This document shows, one piece after another, positions 7,952 through 16,332 of a DNA stretch of 64,000 nt. The stretch is from Streptomyces humidus (GTDB taxonomy: Bacteria; Actinomycetota; Actinomycetes; Streptomycetales; Streptomycetaceae): NCBI RefSeq assembly GCF_014649655.1, contig NZ_BMTL01000002.1:248001-312000 (forward strand). The letters are read 5' to 3'. Made by a program: the position numbers and the translations under genes. Numbering within the stretch: position 1 is the first letter of the stretch; the number at the start of each line of letters is the position of its first letter. The notes under the pieces are model-generated. The model had not been told where the DNA came from. It worked only from the letters and a program-made list of their open reading frames with translations, and did not search any database.

Positions 7952-9102
7952 CGGATGACCTTCCGGGCGCCGGCTTTGATGGTCTTCGGCTCCTCACGGC
8001 CTGCCGCGTGGGCGCCGCGGATGGCCTCGGCGATGGAGTCCTGCGAGACCACTCCGGCGGCCCGGCCCTCGTGGTCCACGGCGACGGCCCAGCCGGTGGG
8101 CGACAGGACGGCGCAGTCGAGCGCGGCCCGCAGCGAGTCCTGCCCGGCGACGAACGGCCGCCCGCATGCCAGCAGTCGGCCCACGTCGATCTGTCCGGCC
8201 GTCAGCCGGTCGGGCTCGCTCCAGCCCAGCGGACGGCCGTCCAGACCGGTGACGAGGACGTAGGGGGACTCGGCCGCGCCGCGGGCGGCGATCTGTTCGG
8301 CGGTGGCGTCGATCGCCACGACCGGGGCGGTGAGCAACTCCAGGCCGGCGGAGGAGAAGAACGACAGGCGTCGGATGCCGCGGTCGGCGCCGAGGAAGTC
8401 CTCGACGAACGCGTCGGCGGGGTCGGACAACAGCTCGGCGGGCGGCGCGAACTGGGCGAGCCGGCCACCGGTGCGCAGTACGGCGACCATCGTGCCCAGC
8501 TTGACGGCTTCGTCGATGTCGTGCGTGACGAAAACGATCGTCTTGCCCAACTCCGCCTGGATGCGCAGGAGTTCATCCTGAAGACCCTTGCGGACGACCG
8601 GGTCGACGGCGGAGAAGGGCTCGTCCATCAGCAGCACGGGCGGGTCGGCGGCGAGCGCCCGGGCCACGCCCACGCGCTGTTGCTGGCCGCCGGAGAGCTG
8701 GTAGGGGTACCGCTTGGCGAACGAGGCGTCGAGCCCCACCCGTTCCATCAGCTCGCGGGCCCTCGCGCGGGCCTTGTCCTTGCTCCAGCCGAGCATCCGC
8801 GGCACGGTGGCGATGTTGTCGACGATCGTGCGGTGCTGGAAGAGTCCGGCGTTCTGGATGACGTAACCCATGCCCCGGCGCAGGGTGTTGACCGGCTGCT
8901 GCCGGCTGTCGACGCCGTCGATGAGGATCGCGCCCTCACTGGGCTCGACCATCCTGTTGATCATCCGGAGGGTGGTCGTCTTGCCGCAGCCCGAGGGGCC
9001 GACCAGGACGGTGATCGAACGGTCCGGTATGTCGAGGGAGAGCCGGTCGACCGCCACCGTGCCGTCCGGGTACCGCTTGGTGACTGAATCTATCCGTATC
9101 AA
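7948..9102 (-). CDS. Osmoprotectant ABC transporter ATPase with C-terminal CBS pair (OpuCA/ProV-like)
   Basis: 384-residue ATPase driving the two permeases. Walker A GPSGCGKTT is at residues 35-43, the signature is LSGGQQQRVGVARALA and Walker B is VLLMDEPFSAVD. The last 140 residues form a degenerate tandem CBS module, the part that senses ionic strength or a nucleotide such as c-di-AMP in OpuA-type ATPases. The start appears to be TTG at 9102, because the protein begins at MIRIDSVTKRYPDG and no ATG or GTG fits. GAAGGG lies about 11 bases upstream. Substrate specificity is inferred from the family only. Confidence 0.9.
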   Translation of the reverse strand: MIRIDSVTKRYPDGTVAVDRLSLDIPDRSITVLVGPSGCGKTTTLRMINRMVEPSEGAILIDGVDSRQQPVNTLRRGMGYVIQNAGLFQHRTIVDNIATVPRMLGWSKDKARARARELMERVGLDASFAKRYPYQLSGGQQQRVGVARALAADPPVLLMDEPFSAVDPVVRKGLQDELLRIQAELGKTIVFVTHDIDEAVKLGTMVAVLRTGGRLAQFAPPAELLSDPADAFVEDFLGADRGIRRLSFFSSAGLELLTAPVVAIDATAEQIAARGAAESPYVLVTGLDGRPLGWSEPDRLTAGQIDVGRLLACGRPFVAGQDSLRAALDCAVLSPTGWAVAVDHEGRAAGVVSQDSIAEAIRGAHAAGREEPKTIKAGARKVIR

Positions 9103-9483
9103 AACGCCGAATACCCTTCGGGTCTGGCAATTTCCGCCCGTATTCGACCCTTACTCGACCGATCGAGTCCAGGTCATTGCGGGGAGAGTCTAGACCGCTC
9201 ACCAGATCAGCGGTCCGCCGCCGACGCCGGAACAGCGGCACCGGCAGGCAGACCGATGTTGCAGAAACACAGCGGCGAGCGGACCGGACCGGGCCGCAGA
9301 AACGGACGTCCTGTCCCCCGCGTCGTCAACCCCGCTCAGCGGCAGCGGCGTTGCCGTGGCGGGGGCGCCGTACTCGGCCCGGGCGCCGGGCGAGGACCGC
9401 CGGGCCGCGTCCGAGGAGCCGCACGGCCGCTCCCGGCAACCCCGTTCCCGCCGCCCCCGCTCCCGGCGCCCCTGCCTCGGCGC
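9103..9483. other. Intergenic stretch upstream of the osmoprotectant operon
   Basis: No gene is supported here. The part next to the ATPase (9103-9230) is less GC-rich and should hold its promoter. It includes GTCTAGAC at 9188-9195 and a 7-bp inverted repeat (9193-9199 / 9209-9215). The rest is Pro/Arg-coding-like low-complexity GC DNA. Confidence 0.6.
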
Positions 9484-10218
9484 TCACGCGGCCGCCGCGT
9501 CCGCCGTCGGGAAGCCGGCGCTGCGCAGGACGCGCCCGCCGGGCAGCACGGCGAACACCTCGCAGCCCTCCTGCGCCGCCGCCCAGTCGACCCCCTCCGC
9601 GCCCAGGGCGAAGGCGGCCGTGGCGACGGTGTCGGCCTCGGTCAGGGTCCGGGCCACTACGGTCAGGCTGTCGACGCCGGTGACGGGCCGTCCGGTGCGG
9701 CCGTCGATGATGTGGTCACCGCGCTCGTACCGTGCGGAGGTCGCGACGGCGGCGTCGGTGAGGTCGAGGACGGCGCACAGTCTGTCGGCGAACGCGGGGT
9801 GCCGGACGCCGACCCGCCACGGGCCGCCGGAGACGACCACGTCGCCGCCGGCGTTGAGGCAGAACCGGCGGAGACCGGCGCTGGTCAGCAGCTCGGCCGC
9901 GCGCTGCACGGACCAGCCCTTGACCACGGCGCACGGATCGAGCCCACGGCCGGGCAGCCGCACGTCGAAGGCGCCACCGGTGGCCGCCCGGTAGCGCTCG
10001 CAGATGTCGAGGACGTGCACGAGATCGGCGCTCAGCTCGTCGGCCGACAGCTCGCCCCGGCCGTGGCGGGACACCTCGCTGTCGGCCTTGAAGGGACTGA
10101 AACGGGCGTCGACCGCGCGCAGCCAGGCGAACACGGCGTCCCCGGTCTCCTCGGCGGCGACGGGATCGTCGATCCGCAGGGAGACCGGGAACCCCATGAC
10201 GTGTTCGACGCGCTGCAC
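9484..10218 (-). CDS. apbE: FAD:protein FMN transferase (ApbE family)
   Basis: 244-residue ApbE-family enzyme that transfers FMN from FAD to a Thr of partner proteins, outside the membrane in most bacteria. Recognisable parts: the start MGFPVSLRI, DARFSPFKADSEVSR, LDPCAVVKGWSVQRA, the flavin-site run LNAGGDVVVSGG and HIIDGRTGRPV. The GTG at 10218 begins one base after the stop of the FMN-binding gene; an ATG seven codons in (10197) is the alternative. No signal peptide is visible, so how it reaches a secreted partner is unclear. Its evident substrate is the product of the adjacent upstream gene. Confidence 0.92.
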   Translation of the reverse strand: MQRVEHVMGFPVSLRIDDPVAAEETGDAVFAWLRAVDARFSPFKADSEVSRHGRGELSADELSADLVHVLDICERYRAATGGAFDVRLPGRGLDPCAVVKGWSVQRAAELLTSAGLRRFCLNAGGDVVVSGGPWRVGVRHPAFADRLCAVLDLTDAAVATSARYERGDHIIDGRTGRPVTGVDSLTVVARTLTEADTVATAAFALGAEGVDWAAAQEGCEVFAVLPGGRVLRSAGFPTADAAAA

Positions 10219-10219
10219 G

Positions 10220-10627
10220 TCACGCGCCCTTCGCGTCGATCGCGGCTTGCAGGGACTCCTTGTAGCCGTCGCTCGTGAGAGTCGCGCCGGAAACGGTGTC
10301 GATGTCCGCACTCTGCGCGGTAAGCGTTTCTGCAATCAGTTTCGGCACCGCGGCGGTCGTCTGCGGATGATTCGGCTGCTTCAGCATCCTCACTGCCGTG
10401 ATCTTGTCGCCGTCGTAGGTGACCTGGACCTGCACGTCGCCCTTCTCCGTCCTGACGGTCGTGCCGGTGAGGACCTCCGACCCCGCGGCGGAGGTGGAGG
10501 CCGAGCCGGACGCGGGGGGCGTCGAGACGGCCACGGTGGTGGAGGCCGTACCGGTCGACGGTTCGTAGCGCCAGACCGGGATCAGGCCCGCAACGGACAG
10601 GACCAGGACAGGCAGTGCTCGTTTCAC
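10220..10627 (-). CDS. FMN-binding domain protein with flavinylation motif
   Basis: 135-residue protein with an N-terminal hydrophobic export or anchor segment (residues 4-18), a Thr/Ser/Ala-rich linker, and one FMN_bind domain as in RnfG/NqrC. The domain ends in DTVSGATLTSDGYKESLQ. Ser113-Gly-Ala-Thr116 is the ApbE target motif, so Thr116 should carry covalent FMN. The GTG start lies 10 bases after the reductase stop, and GAGAGAGA precedes it. The protein likely shuttles electrons on the outer face of the membrane, fed by the upstream flavohaem protein. The final acceptor is unknown. Confidence 0.92.
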   Translation of the reverse strand: MKRALPVLVLSVAGLIPVWRYEPSTGTASTTVAVSTPPASGSASTSAAGSEVLTGTTVRTEKGDVQVQVTYDGDKITAVRMLKQPNHPQTTAAVPKLIAETLTAQSADIDTVSGATLTSDGYKESLQAAIDAKGA

Positions 10628-10637
10628 GATCTCTCTC

Positions 10638-11975
10638 TCATCCCGCCAGGCTGAAGCGCTCGAAGTGGATCTGCGTCCTGGGCACGTCGAGCTCGCGCAG
10701 AGTGCCGAGGACCGCGTTCATCATCGGCGGCGGCCCGCACAGGAAGACGTCGCGTTGCGCGATGTCCGGTACGAGCGCGGCCAGTTCGCGCGGCGCCAGC
10801 CGGTCGGGCACCGACGGCCCGGTGACCAGGTGGAGTTCGGCGCCCTTGGCCAGCGCCAGCTCGCGCAGCTCGTCGTAGAGGACGGCGTCGCGCTCGCCGG
10901 CCACCCGGTAGATGACGACCGCGTGCCCGTGGATCTCCTCGAGCAGCGCCCGGATCGGGGTCACGCCGACCCCGCCGGCGATGAGCACGGACTCCGGGCG
11001 GGTGCGGTGCATCGCGGTGAAGGCTCCGTAGGGGCCTTCGGCGAAGACGCGGGTGCCGGGTGCGAGGTGGCGCAGTCCGGCGGAGCCGTCGCCGGCCGCC
11101 TTCGCGGTCAGCCGCAGCCGGGTGCCGTCGGGTGCGGCCGACAGGGAGAAGGGGTTCGCCTGCCACCAGCGGTCCCTGGTCAGGAACCGCCACAGGAAGA
11201 ACTGGCCGGCCCGGGCGGGCATCCTGTCCAGGTCGCGGCCGGTGATGTACACGCTGACGACGTTGTCGGCCTCGTGCACGACCGCCTCGACGCGCAGTTG
11301 GTGCCGCCAGTTCCGCCACAGCGGCAGGACGACGCGGCCCAGGAGGACCGAGCCCAGGGCGACGGCCCACAGCGCGTACCAGTAGGCCGTGGCGGCGGAC
11401 GACGTCGTGAACGTCGTCCCGGCCGCGACCTGGTGGGTGAAGGCCAGCACCACGGCGACGTAGGCGTACAGGTGGATGAAGTGCCACGTCTCGTAGGCGA
11501 GCCGGCGGCGGGCCCAGCGGGCCGAGGCGCCGCCGATCACCAGGATCAGGCCCATCGCGACGACCGCGCGGAAAACGCCTTCGACGGTTTCGGCGAGGTC
11601 GACGAGCTGGCTCACGGGGTTCATCGAGGAGGACTCGGCGTAACCGAAGGCGATGAAGACCACATGTCCGACCAGCGTCCACAGCAGACCGAAGCCGGTC
11701 CAGCGGTGCCAGTTGGTCAGCCGGTCCATGCCGATGCGGCGGTCCAGCCAGGGCAGGCGGGCCACCAGCAACAGCTGGAACGCCATCAGCAGGGCGGCGT
11801 ACAGACCGGCGAACCGGCCTATGACGACCAGCGCGTTGGAGGCGAAGCCCGCCTGTACGGCGAACCAGGTAACGATGGCCGCGTTCGCGGCCAGCACGGT
11901 GTACAGGCCGGTGCGGGCCACCACTTTCGGCCGGATCGCCGTGGGGGGCGCGGGAGGCGACTGGACGGTCGTCAC
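10638..11975 (-). CDS. Ferric-reductase-like membrane flavohaem oxidoreductase
   Basis: 445-residue protein with two halves. Residues 20-215 hold about six membrane helices with His residues suited to bind haem (NWHRWTG, VGHVVF, YETWHFIHLYAY, FTHQV). Residues 225-445 form a ferredoxin-NADP-reductase-like module with NPFSLSAAP for FAD, GGVGVTPIRALL for NAD(P) and the end motif FLCGPPPMMNAV. It should pass electrons from cytoplasmic NAD(P)H across the membrane. It is first in the operon with the FMN-binding protein and ApbE. The GTG start has AGGAG nine bases upstream. It is divergent from a two-component system. Confidence 0.92.
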   Translation of the reverse strand: MTTVQSPPAPPTAIRPKVVARTGLYTVLAANAAIVTWFAVQAGFASNALVVIGRFAGLYAALLMAFQLLLVARLPWLDRRIGMDRLTNWHRWTGFGLLWTLVGHVVFIAFGYAESSSMNPVSQLVDLAETVEGVFRAVVAMGLILVIGGASARWARRRLAYETWHFIHLYAYVAVVLAFTHQVAAGTTFTTSSAATAYWYALWAVALGSVLLGRVVLPLWRNWRHQLRVEAVVHEADNVVSVYITGRDLDRMPARAGQFFLWRFLTRDRWWQANPFSLSAAPDGTRLRLTAKAAGDGSAGLRHLAPGTRVFAEGPYGAFTAMHRTRPESVLIAGGVGVTPIRALLEEIHGHAVVIYRVAGERDAVLYDELRELALAKGAELHLVTGPSVPDRLAPRELAALVPDIAQRDVFLCGPPPMMNAVLGTLRELDVPRTQIHFERFSLAG

Positions 11976-12028
11976 GGAAGGAAACTCCTAGATCGGGGCC
12001 TCAGGACACAGAGCTTCTCCGTGTTTTG

Positions 12029-12046
12029 CTGTCATTTTTCTGTCGT
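12029..12046. promoter_or_regulatory. Candidate OmpR-type response-regulator box in the divergent promoter
   Basis: CTGTCAT (12029-12035) and CTGTCGT (12040-12046) are direct half-sites 11 bases apart, the usual spacing for OmpR/PhoB-type dimers. They lie in the AT-richest part of the 152-base region between the electron-transfer operon and the regulator gene. Binding by the adjacent regulator is inferred. Confidence 0.5.
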
Positions 12047-12127
12047 ACAACTTTCAAGATCTTATCGATCCGCGCGCAGACCGGAAGCGGGGCCGGCGTC
12101 GTGGGGCGGGTGGCGCACTATGGACGG

Positions 12128-12820
12128 GTGGAAAAAGTACGACTCCTCGTCGTGGACGACGACCCGCCGATCGCCGACCTCGTGGCGACGGTCGCCCGCT
12201 ACGAGGGCTGGGACGCCGTGACCGCCAACTCGGGAGAAGAGGCGCTGCGTCGGGCCGCCGACTTCCGACCTGACATCGTGGTGCTCGACCTGATGCTGCC
12301 GGACCTCGACGGCTTCGGCGTGCTCGACCGTCTGCGGCGCTCCGGCACGATGGTGCCGGTCGTCTTCCTGACGGCGCGCGACGGGGTCGCCGACCGGGTG
12401 GCCGGGCTGACCCGGGGCGGGGACGACTACCTGGTGAAACCGTTTGCCGTGGAAGAGCTGATGGCGCGGCTGCGGACCGTGCTGCGACGCAGCGCCGGGC
12501 CGGGCTTCCAGCGGTCCGTGCTGCGGGTGGCGGATCTCGTCATGGAGGAGGACACCCGGGAGGTCCGGCGCGACGGAAGGCTCCTGACGCTCACCCCCAC
12601 CGAATACGAGGTGCTGCGCTATCTGATGCGCAAGTCGCCGACGGTGCTCACCAAAGCGCAGATCCTCGACCATGTCTGGGAATACGGTTTCGGCGGCCGT
12701 TCCAACGTCGTCGAACTCGTCGTCAGCCGGCTGCGCCGCAAGCTCGACGCGACGGGCGACGATCCGCTGATCCAGACGGTACGCGGTTTCGGATACGTCA
12801 TCCGGCAGACAGCCGAGTGA
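12128..12820 (+). CDS. OmpR/PhoB-family response regulator
   Basis: 230-residue two-component regulator. The receiver has the acidic pair DDD near residues 10-12, phospho-acceptor Asp54 in VVLDLMLPD, Thr in FLTARD and Lys in LVKPF. The winged-helix output domain runs from about residue 128 (LTLTPTEYEVLRYLMR) to GFGYVI. The GTG at 12128 gives the canonical family start VEKVRLLVVDD; no strong ribosome-binding site is visible. Its stop overlaps the kinase start as GTGA. It probably controls itself and the divergent electron-transfer operon. Confidence 0.93.
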   Translation: MEKVRLLVVDDDPPIADLVATVARYEGWDAVTANSGEEALRRAADFRPDIVVLDLMLPDLDGFGVLDRLRRSGTMVPVVFLTARDGVADRVAGLTRGGDDYLVKPFAVEELMARLRTVLRRSAGPGFQRSVLRVADLVMEEDTREVRRDGRLLTLTPTEYEVLRYLMRKSPTVLTKAQILDHVWEYGFGGRSNVVELVVSRLRRKLDATGDDPLIQTVRGFGYVIRQTAE

Positions 12821-14250
12821 TCGCCCGGCACCGGCAGTCCTACCGGAGGCTGCGACTCGGCACGCGGCTGGCGCTCGGTCTCGGCGCGCTGTCGCTGGTG
12901 GTGTTCGCGGTGGTCGGAACGGCCCTGACCACCTATATGCGCGACTACCTGTCGGCGCAGCTCGACGATCAGCTCGCCATCGCCCAGGTCGCCCAGTCCA
13001 AGAGCATCGTGGACTCAGGCTCGCTGACCGGGAAGAAGTACTGGGGCTGGTACTACGCCGTGTACGACATACGCGATGGCGAACCCGTCCTGCGCAAGCC
13101 CGAGGACCCCGGTGACGTGCCCGGGGACGTCGACGCCCTCACCGCCCTTGCCAAGGCTCAGACGGCCGCCGACGCCGAGGTGCTGAGCACGGCGCACCTC
13201 GCGGGCGAGGGGGACTACCGGCTGCGCGCCTGCGCGGTGGAGCCGGGGGTGGTGCTGGTCAGCGGCGCGCCCTTGGAGGACCTCGAGGACACCGTCGGTC
13301 AGCTGATCACGATCCAGGTCGTCACCTTCGGCCTGGCCCTGCTGACGCTGGTGCTGTTCGGCCGGGCGCTGTTGCGGCGCGGGCTGAATCCGCTCAGCGA
13401 CATGGCGCACACCGCGCACGGCATCGCCTCGCACGACCTCACCGAGTCGGCCTCCCGCCTCCCCCTGCGCGCGGACTCCCTCGGCGGCGGCCCCGAGGTG
13501 GAGGAGCTGCGTACGGCGTTCAACACGATGCTGGAGCACATCGACGACTCGCTGGCCGTGCGCGCGGAGGCCGAGCAGCGCCTGCGGCGCTTCGTCGCCG
13601 ACGCCTCGCACGAGCTGCGCACCCCCCTGATGTCAGTACGCGGTTACGCCGACCTTTTCCAGTACGCGGCCGCCAACGCGCCCGAGGAACGGGACAAGCA
13701 CCTGGCCCGGCTGCGTGCCGAGGCCGCCCGGATGGGATTTCTGCTGGACGATCTGCTGTTGCTGGCCCGTCTGGACGCGGCCGAGGTGGAAACGCCGCTG
13801 CGGAGGGAGAAAGCCGACCTGGTCGAGCTGGTCGAGCTGGCGGCCGACGCCTTCCGCGCGAGTCATCCCGGCCATCCGCTGAGCGTGACGCCGGGTCCCG
13901 CGGCCGTACCGCTGTGGATGGACCCCCACCGCATCCGTCAGGTACTGGACAACCTCCTCACCAACGCCGCCGTGCACACCCCGGCGGGCACGCCGGTCCG
14001 CGTCGAGGTGACGGTCTCGCCGGAAGCGGCGCGGATCCACGTGGCCGACCAGGGCCCCGGCATCCCGCCCGACGACCGTGACAGCGTTTTCGACCGTTTC
14101 TACCGCGTCGACAAGGCCCGCAGCCGCGACCGCGGCGGCAGCGGTCTGGGCCTGTCGGTCGCCCGCTCACTGGTCCAGGCGCACGGCGGCACGCTGGAAC
14201 TGAACCCCTCGGCGAGGACCACGGTGTTCACGGTGACTCTGCCCCTGTGA
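12817..14250 (+). CDS. Sensor histidine kinase
   Basis: 477-residue membrane kinase, partner of the preceding regulator. It has one membrane segment at residues 20-42, an extracytoplasmic sensor domain of about 120 residues, a second segment near 165-190 and a HAMP linker. The dimerisation helix carries phospho-acceptor His265 (FVADASHELRTPL). The ATPase domain has N-box NLLTNAAVH, G1 DQGPGIP and G2 GGSGLGLSV. The signal is not evident. Divergence from the flavin electron-transfer genes suggests a redox, metal or envelope signal. Confidence 0.94.
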   Translation: MIARHRQSYRRLRLGTRLALGLGALSLVVFAVVGTALTTYMRDYLSAQLDDQLAIAQVAQSKSIVDSGSLTGKKYWGWYYAVYDIRDGEPVLRKPEDPGDVPGDVDALTALAKAQTAADAEVLSTAHLAGEGDYRLRACAVEPGVVLVSGAPLEDLEDTVGQLITIQVVTFGLALLTLVLFGRALLRRGLNPLSDMAHTAHGIASHDLTESASRLPLRADSLGGGPEVEELRTAFNTMLEHIDDSLAVRAEAEQRLRRFVADASHELRTPLMSVRGYADLFQYAAANAPEERDKHLARLRAEAARMGFLLDDLLLLARLDAAEVETPLRREKADLVELVELAADAFRASHPGHPLSVTPGPAAVPLWMDPHRIRQVLDNLLTNAAVHTPAGTPVRVEVTVSPEAARIHVADQGPGIPPDDRDSVFDRFYRVDKARSRDRGGSGLGLSVARSLVQAHGGTLELNPSARTTVFTVTLPL

Positions 14251-14733
14251 CCGTCCGGGACGCCGTGCATGACTGCCCCGGGTGCTGCGCCTGTGTGACG
14301 TCGTGCTTCGGTGTCCGCCGTTGTGGGTCCTCCCGGTCGGTGACGTGGCCGAACGGAGCGCGCGGCATCCCGGCCCTCGTCGGTGGCGGAGGTGGCGGAG
14401 GTGGGTGGACACGCTCGGTCCGGCGTCGCCCGGACCCGGGCGACGTCCTCGTGGACGATCGTGCGTTCGTCGTCGCCGGTCGGCGTCCCGGGCAGGCGGG
14501 CCTCGGCGAAGGCCGGGGATGAACCGCGGGACGCGCGGGCAGAAATGACACAGCCTCACCGCGCCTCCCCAGCACCACCGCACCGCGGTCGCCCTTCGGC
14601 CCGCACTCCGTCGGCTGCCGGACACCGCACCGTCACGCCGGAGGGGCATCACTCCCCCGCCGCCTCACCAGGCCCGCCCCCGATCCGTCACACCGCCGCC
14701 GCGCGGTCACGACGCGGAAGGACGACGTGCGCC
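14251..14733. other. Intergenic stretch, no supported gene
   Basis: Overlapping open frames are present on both strands, but none has a plausible start with a ribosome-binding site or a known domain. A short GGTGGCGGA tandem repeat lies at 14382-14405. The end (14716-14722, GGAAGGA) is the ribosome-binding site of the next gene. Confidence 0.6.
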
Positions 14734-15744
14734 GTGCCCCTGCTTCCCCTGCTGCCCCCGGACGAGACCGCGTCCCCGGACCCGGTCGCGGACGTCCGCC
14801 GCCGTCCGCCGGGCGCCACCGCGGCCCGCCGCGCCCTCGTCCTGCTTCCGCTGCTGCTCCTCGCGGTGTGGGCGGCGCTCGACCGGCGTGCCGTACAGGA
14901 CGGAGCCGCCCGGCTGGCCGCCGCCGACCCCTGGTGGCTGCTGTTCGGGCTCCTGTTCACCTACCTGGGCACGGTCGCCGCCGCCTGTGCCCGTCAGGGC
15001 GCGATCCCCGAGCGGCTGCCGCCGGGCCTGCTGCTGGCATCGCAGATCGCCGCGGGCGCCGCGAACCATGTACTGCCCGCGAGTATCGGCGCCCACGCGG
15101 TCACCGTCCGGTTCCTGCTGCGCCAGGGCGTCCCGCTGCCCCGGGCCACCGCATCGATCGGGCTGTACTCCCTGGTCAGGGCGGTGGCGAAGACGCCATT
15201 GGTGTTGGTCTTCGTGCTCGCCGCGCCCGCCGCCGCGCCCCCTGCCCGGCTTCTCCCGGAAGGCCGCACGCTGGTCGTGGCCGCCATCGGCCTCCTGCTG
15301 GCGCCCGCGGCGGCCGTGGCGCTGTACGTCCTCGTACGGCCTCTGCGGCGACCCGCCCTGGACTTCGTCCGCACGGCGCTCACCGACGCCCGGCGCCTGC
15401 ACAGCCGCCCCTCCCGATTCCTGCCGCTGTGGGGCGGAGCGGTCGCGGCCCCGCTGATCCAGGCGGGCGTGGTGGCCTCGGTGGGAACGGCGCTGGGCCT
15501 GCCGCTGTCCTGGCCACAGCTGCTGTTCGCGTTCCTCGCGGCGAGCACCGCGGCCGGCGCCGTCCCCGCGCCGGGCGGCATCGGCCCGCTCGACGCGGCC
15601 CTGGTCTTCACCCTGGCCGGCTACGGCGCCCCGCTCCCCCTGGCGACGGCGACGGTCATCGGCTACCGGGTGCTGACGGTCTGGGTTCCGCTGCTGCCGG
15701 GGATGCTGGTGCTGTCGGCGCTCGTGCAGCGAAAGCAGCTGTGA
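14734..15744 (+). CDS. Flippase-like integral membrane protein (LPG-synthase TM / UPF0104 type)
   Basis: 336-residue polytopic membrane protein of the lysylphosphatidylglycerol-synthase transmembrane-region family. About eight hydrophobic segments are visible, starting ALVLLPLLLLAVWAAL. The family pattern is seen in ASQIAAGAANHVLPASIGAH, LLRQGVPLPRATASIGLYSL and PAPGGIGPLDAALVFTLAGYG. These proteins lack the catalytic aminoacyl-transfer domain and are thought to move or handle lipid-linked compounds. The GTG at 14734 is in frame and 11 bases from GGAAGGA. It stands alone, downstream of the kinase. Confidence 0.85.
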   Translation: MPLLPLLPPDETASPDPVADVRRRPPGATAARRALVLLPLLLLAVWAALDRRAVQDGAARLAAADPWWLLFGLLFTYLGTVAAACARQGAIPERLPPGLLLASQIAAGAANHVLPASIGAHAVTVRFLLRQGVPLPRATASIGLYSLVRAVAKTPLVLVFVLAAPAAAPPARLLPEGRTLVVAAIGLLLAPAAAVALYVLVRPLRRPALDFVRTALTDARRLHSRPSRFLPLWGGAVAAPLIQAGVVASVGTALGLPLSWPQLLFAFLAASTAAGAVPAPGGIGPLDAALVFTLAGYGAPLPLATATVIGYRVLTVWVPLLPGMLVLSALVQRKQL

Positions 15745-15908
15745 GCGCCGTCAGCCGTTCGCGTCATCCAGCGAGACCGCCGTCACCGCCGGCATCGCCG
15801 AGGCCACCGGCACCGCCGAGACCGCCGTCAGCCTTCGTCGGGCACCGTCCGGCACCGTGGGGCGCCGTCAGCCCCGTCCCGCCCGTCACCGCCGGACGCC
15901 GGCCGCCG

Positions 15909-16319
15909 TCAGCTCTCGTCGGCCGCCGCGAGCCGCAGCGAGATGCTGTTGATGCAGTACCGCTGGTCGGTCGGGGTGGCATACCCCTCGCCCGCGAACA
16001 CGTGTCCGAGGTGGGAGCCGCAGCGGGCGCAGCGCACCTCGGTGCGCACCATCCCGTGCGTGCGGTCCTCGATCAGCTCCACCGCGTCGGTGTCCTTGGG
16101 GTCGAAGAAGGACGGCCAGCCGCAGTGGGACTCGAACTTGGTGTCGGAGGTGAACAGTTCCGCGCCGCAGGCCCGACAGGAGTAGACCCCCTCGGCCTTG
16201 GTGTCGGTGTACTCCCCGGTGAACGCGGGCTCGGTCGCCGCCTGGCGCAGGACGGCGTACTCGGCAGGCGTCAGCTCCGCCCGCCACTGCTCGTCCGGCT
16301 TTTCGACGTCGTACGACAT
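15909..16319 (-). CDS. msrB: Peptide-methionine (R)-S-oxide reductase MsrB
   Basis: 136-residue repair enzyme that reduces the R-epimer of methionine sulfoxide in proteins. Zinc is held by two Cys pairs (YSCRACG and RCARCGSH). The substrate motif HCGWPSFFDP is present, and the catalytic Cys lies in RYCINSISL. Length and order of motifs are standard. It follows murC on the same strand after 13 bases and is probably co-transcribed with it. Gene order murC-msrB is common in Streptomyces. Confidence 0.97.
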   Translation of the reverse strand: MSYDVEKPDEQWRAELTPAEYAVLRQAATEPAFTGEYTDTKAEGVYSCRACGAELFTSDTKFESHCGWPSFFDPKDTDAVELIEDRTHGMVRTEVRCARCGSHLGHVFAGEGYATPTDQRYCINSISLRLAAADES

Positions 16320-16332
16320 GAGCCTCAGCCCC

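Noticed and set aside
9256-10278. Long open frame on the plus strand opposite apbE
   Set aside because: It mirrors the codons of apbE on the other strand; no ribosome-binding site or domain.
14247-14522. Cys-rich small plus-strand frame (DCPGCCACVTSC)
   Set aside because: No ribosome-binding site, starts at the end of the kinase gene, and the later part is low-complexity; not enough to call a peptide gene.
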